This document shows, piece after piece, positions 60,844 to 64,000 of a DNA stretch of 64,000 bases. This DNA comes from Litoditis marina (Eukaryota; Nematoda; Chromadorea; Rhabditida; Rhabditidae), in assembly GCA_964036275.1 (NCBI GenBank), contig OZ038434.1, forward strand, positions 33,441,279 to 33,505,278, given 5' to 3'. The position numbers and the translations under genes are program-made. A model generated the notes under the pieces. It had not been told where the DNA came from, did no database searches, and worked only from the letters and a program-made list of their open reading frames with translations. Positions within the stretch are counted from its first letter, which is position 1. Every line of letters begins with the position of its first letter.

Positions 60844-62852
60844 AGTAAAGAACCTGTTTATCCCTCTTGCCTTGTTTTGATAGTAGTGTGTAATTGTATT
60901 TTAAACGTAAATTATCTACTTTAGACTTGCAACCTGAATGTAACACACAGCGTTTTCACCAGCCTTGTTTTTTGTGAGCAGTATGCATTAGATGAAAATC
61001 CAGAAAACTATCCGGACGGGACGCAAGCCCGCGCAGGCAAGATCTGACGGTATGCACATGCTGCATACTGCCCCGAACTTCCTATTTCATTAAAATCACT
61101 TCTTGGCACATTGGCACGTAAGGTACGCGTCCGCGTGTCGCGTTACGGTCGAATGAAAAGACGCGAAACAGGCCAACTCTAATGTGGCGGCGGAGAACGC
61201 TGTGAACAGACAGCCTCTTGGAGGATAGCCGTTGTCTTCCTAGAAGACTCTTTTCCTCCAACTCCCAGCGCCCTTTTGACGCCAACAACACCTTCACACA
61301 ACACTCAGTGATACGGGAGAAAAATAAAGCTTGTATTGTATTGTATTGTATGGGGGCACATGTAAAATCAATATGGTAAAAGATGCGCGGTATAGGGATT
61401 GACTGAACACTTGGTGTAAATTGATGATCCTTATACACATTTTCATACACGAGTTCCGACAAAACTCAACGGGATCAAACTACAGACGTAGCGAGATAGA
61501 GCACTAACACTCGTCTCGTAACTCATGAGATAACATTATGAGAGACTTCTCACTAACTTCGCTCGGGCAACTATTAGAAATTGCTGTTCTACAACATTGA
61601 AGGAGCACATTTAGCTCATGATATTTTGAAGAGCTTCTCATTAGAATGATCATACAAACTCAAAAGCTTGGAGAATTTTCAAATTTATACAGGTTGTTTT
61701 TACGATTGAGCTAAACAAACTGCGGTGAGGTTACAAGTGTATCGAATAAATGAGAAGAGAAAGACGTGGAAGAAAATCACTACGCTCGGATATTTATACA
61801 TATGGCCTTGGTTAGTATAGCTAGAAACTGACCATCCTACACCTGGTCAACAAAAACAATGAATGAGTTTTTTAGAACTAGCTCTATGGAAAGTCAGAGT
61901 GAGATAAGCCGCGGCCGGAGCCGCAAGCCGAGACGGATAGAGCACGGATGAATGGAACTGCGGGTTGTTCCGGGTTTTTTTCGGGACCCCACTGCCTCCC
62001 TAACACGCAGTCAAGTACATGACTATTGACCAAGAACTATAAAAACACAAATATAAATGAAATCAGTGCCGGAATACTTATACATACGGCCTCTGGTTGA
62101 GATAACTGACAACGAACCGACCCACACCTACCCACCAAAACAATAGATGTGTTAACTATAGAACAAGCTCTATGGAGAGTCAGAGTGAGAAGCGGATAAG
62201 CCGCGGCCGGAGCCGCAAGCCGAGACGGATAGCGCGCCGATGAATGGAACTTCGGGCCATTTCGGCCTATTTCGGGACCCAACGGCTTCCCAAACAAGCA
62301 GTCAAGTACATGACTAAAGACACACAAACAGTGATGCCTCGAGGGGAAATGCGTGCAAGCGGACGCTTTTTTTCTGGTTGTCCGTTTACGGTAGACGGAA
62401 AACGGGCTGTACGCGGACAAAAACGAGATTTCAAGTGAATCGTCAGCAGTTCATCGCTTCAATCAACTAATGACCGACTGAAATTAGACTATAGAAAACA
62501 CCCCAAACGATCCCGGACGAAATCCTGGAAGCCTTCTAAATTTGCCGAACTGCCATTATTCTAGTTACGGCTCGCTCACGTCCGCTCACGGTAGGCGGAA
62601 CGCGGACAAAAATGAGATTTTGAGTGAAATAGTGAATTTCATATTCTTCAGAATAGTAAGGAGTGGAGAGGAAGAAAGTTTCAATGAGAGATCAAACTCA
62701 AAACAAAAGAAATAACTATTTTAAAAGACGCCGAACCAGCCCGAGAAAATCCAAAATGTCCCGTAGTTACAAAGACAGTGGGATAAGACCACACATACAC
62801 CGTATAGGTGGGTAGATCGAATCCTATAAACTGGAAGTAAATTTAACAGTCA
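60844..62852. other. Intergenic region with a tandem duplication
   Basis: No supported gene. It holds the LINE 3' region, a (TTGTA)n run at about 61331-61350, and a direct duplication of about 280 bp (about 61770-62035 and 62055-62325) sharing AAGCCGCGGCCGGAGCCGCA and GCAGTCAAGTACATGACTA. GC-rich segments in the duplication contrast with the AT-rich surroundings. Confidence 0.6.
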
Positions 62853-63593
62853 CGTGAAGTTGGCATTCTAATGAGGCATCGTGCACCTCGTCATTGCACG
62901 TTTCTGAGTTCTGCTGTGTTAAACATGTTTCACGTGACTTTGCAATCGACTAACAGTATACAGTTCGTTGAACGAGCCCACTTGGTGGTGACCGCGGCAA
63001 AAACGTTGCGCGTCACACTCGCAAAACACAAGAGGTATGAGTATCTGAGATAGACAAAACGACCATTTCAAAAAGGGCTCCCGACATTGTTTGCCCGGAT
63101 ACCACTTGTTATATAGGCATTGAGGAATTTGAGGGGGAGATCTCAGATATATGCTCTGCAATGTTGATACGTAGACGTCTACACTGCTAGTGAAACTCAT
63201 GGTCAAGCAAAACGTGTAAGCACAGTAGAATGCATGAACGTACAAAAAATGCACGTTTCCTGCGGCGCAAAATGCGAGAAATGAGCGAATAACGTGTTAT
63301 GGATATCGTTCTTTGAAAATCCAAATCATTGTCGTAGTTTAGTCTTACAACCCGCCGTACCTCACGAATTTGAGCAAAATACACGGGATCAGACACAAAC
63401 ACAACACAGCGGGCAACTGCAACGAACGCCGAAGAAGCTTTCTCTGGAGCGAGGGAATCCTTTCAAGTGTGATAAAGTGTGACTATACCGTAATTCAATG
63501 GCACAGCCACGTGAAATATGTTGAACACAGCAGAACTCAGAAACGTGCAATGACCGTGTGCACAATTTCTCGTTAGAATGCTAACTTCACGGA
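62853..63593. mobile_element. 740-bp element with about 95-bp terminal inverted repeats
   Basis: The left terminal block (about 62853-62945, with GTGAAGTTGGCATTCTAATG, TCATTGCACGTTTCTGAG and TTCTGCTGTGTT) reappears inverted at about 63500-63593. The interior contains no supported gene. A solo copy of the terminal block lies at about 57105-57190. Long terminal repeats around a non-coding interior indicate a non-autonomous DNA transposon. Confidence 0.8.
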
Positions 63594-63857
63594 TTTTCAG
63601 TTTATTTGTAGTATGTATACTGCGCTAACCATTACACCAATACCGTGTTAGTCTATTTACGCGCTGGTAGTGTTATGTGCAGTTATGCTATTTCTCTGAA
63701 TGGAATAGGAACGGAAAGCTATCAGTGATAATAATGTGGGTGGTCAGACAATAGTTTGTGAGTGTTCTTAGAAGTTGCCCGAAGAGACTATAGCTATGAT
63801 TCGATCCGCTTGAAGTTTGCGTTGGGGGGTCTCAGTAGGAAGGAAAACACTATAACA

Positions 63858-64000
63858 TATAGTTTGTTCCACCCACTTATAACCCTCTACAGTAATCTGC
63901 TACCTCTTCCAGGTCAAAGTTTGGTATTTAGCGTATTGAGAACTCCTCAAAATGTTGATAGTGTCTTCTGCATGTTTACTACTACTGACTCTGAAAATTT
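63858..64000. mobile_element. CCACCCACTTATAACC-type member, cut by window edge
   Basis: Starts ATATAGTTTGTTCCACCCAC and continues into the shared interior (TTCCAGGTCAAAGTTTGG) up to the end of the window. Confidence 0.7.

Noticed and set aside
61082..61462. Minus-strand frame of 126 codons in the right intergenic region
   Set aside because: No recognisable domain, spans a TTGTA repeat, has no splice or promoter support and mixed composition.
61515..61680. Full copy of the GCGTAGCAA element
   Set aside because: CTCATGAG-type motifs are present but no terminal repeat could be found; at most a diverged fragment.

Overview
This window looks like nuclear DNA of a rhabditid nematode, most likely Caenorhabditis or a close relative. 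The genes have many short exons with TTTCAG-type acceptors and GTAAG/GTGAG donors. There is an intact 89-residue BAF (barrier-to-autointegration factor) gene and a very long secreted protein made of nematode EB cysteine modules plus a chitin-deacetylase-like domain. The introns are crowded with small inverted-repeat elements.

Layout. (1) Positions 121-15790, minus strand: about 29 coding exons of a large, polar, partly coiled-coil protein that I do not recognise. Its start is at 15747 and it runs off the left edge. (2) Positions 15791-16990: intergenic, shared with baf-1, which points the other way. (3) Positions 16999-18142, plus strand: baf-1, three coding exons. (4) Positions 18819-57789, minus strand: one 39-kb gene of about 45 exons, tail-to-tail with baf-1. 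It encodes a signal peptide, a chitin-binding-like 4-Cys domain, Asn-rich spacers, roughly 40 EB modules (22 in a single 4-kb exon) and a C-terminal CE4 polysaccharide-deacetylase-like domain followed by a short Cys-rich tail. Two internal exons end in stop codons (32002 and 46772). Their acceptor phase matches that of the exon they would replace, so the gene can plausibly make short (EB only), medium (lustrin-like end) and long (deacetylase) proteins. (5) Positions 57860-64000: repeat-rich intergenic DNA with a 5'-truncated non-LTR retrotransposon, itself split by a 187-bp inverted-repeat element, plus a tandem duplication and a 740-bp element with long terminal inverted repeats.

The most unusual signal concerns both large genes. 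Degenerate copies of exon ends lie in the neighbouring introns. Copies of an exon's 3' end with its donor site lie downstream of that exon, and copies of an exon's 5' end with its acceptor lie upstream. I find about 16 loci, some with two to four copies. Some copies carry in-frame stops. In at least one place (3303-4078) the copies are intact coding exons, so the process may feed exon gain. A second point is that the deacetylase domain keeps its Asp-Asp motif but appears to have Asn in place of two conserved His residues.

Exon coordinates were worked out by hand from splice-site motifs and reading phase. They should be good to within a few bases, but no transcript evidence was available. Transposon boundaries are approximate unless stated.
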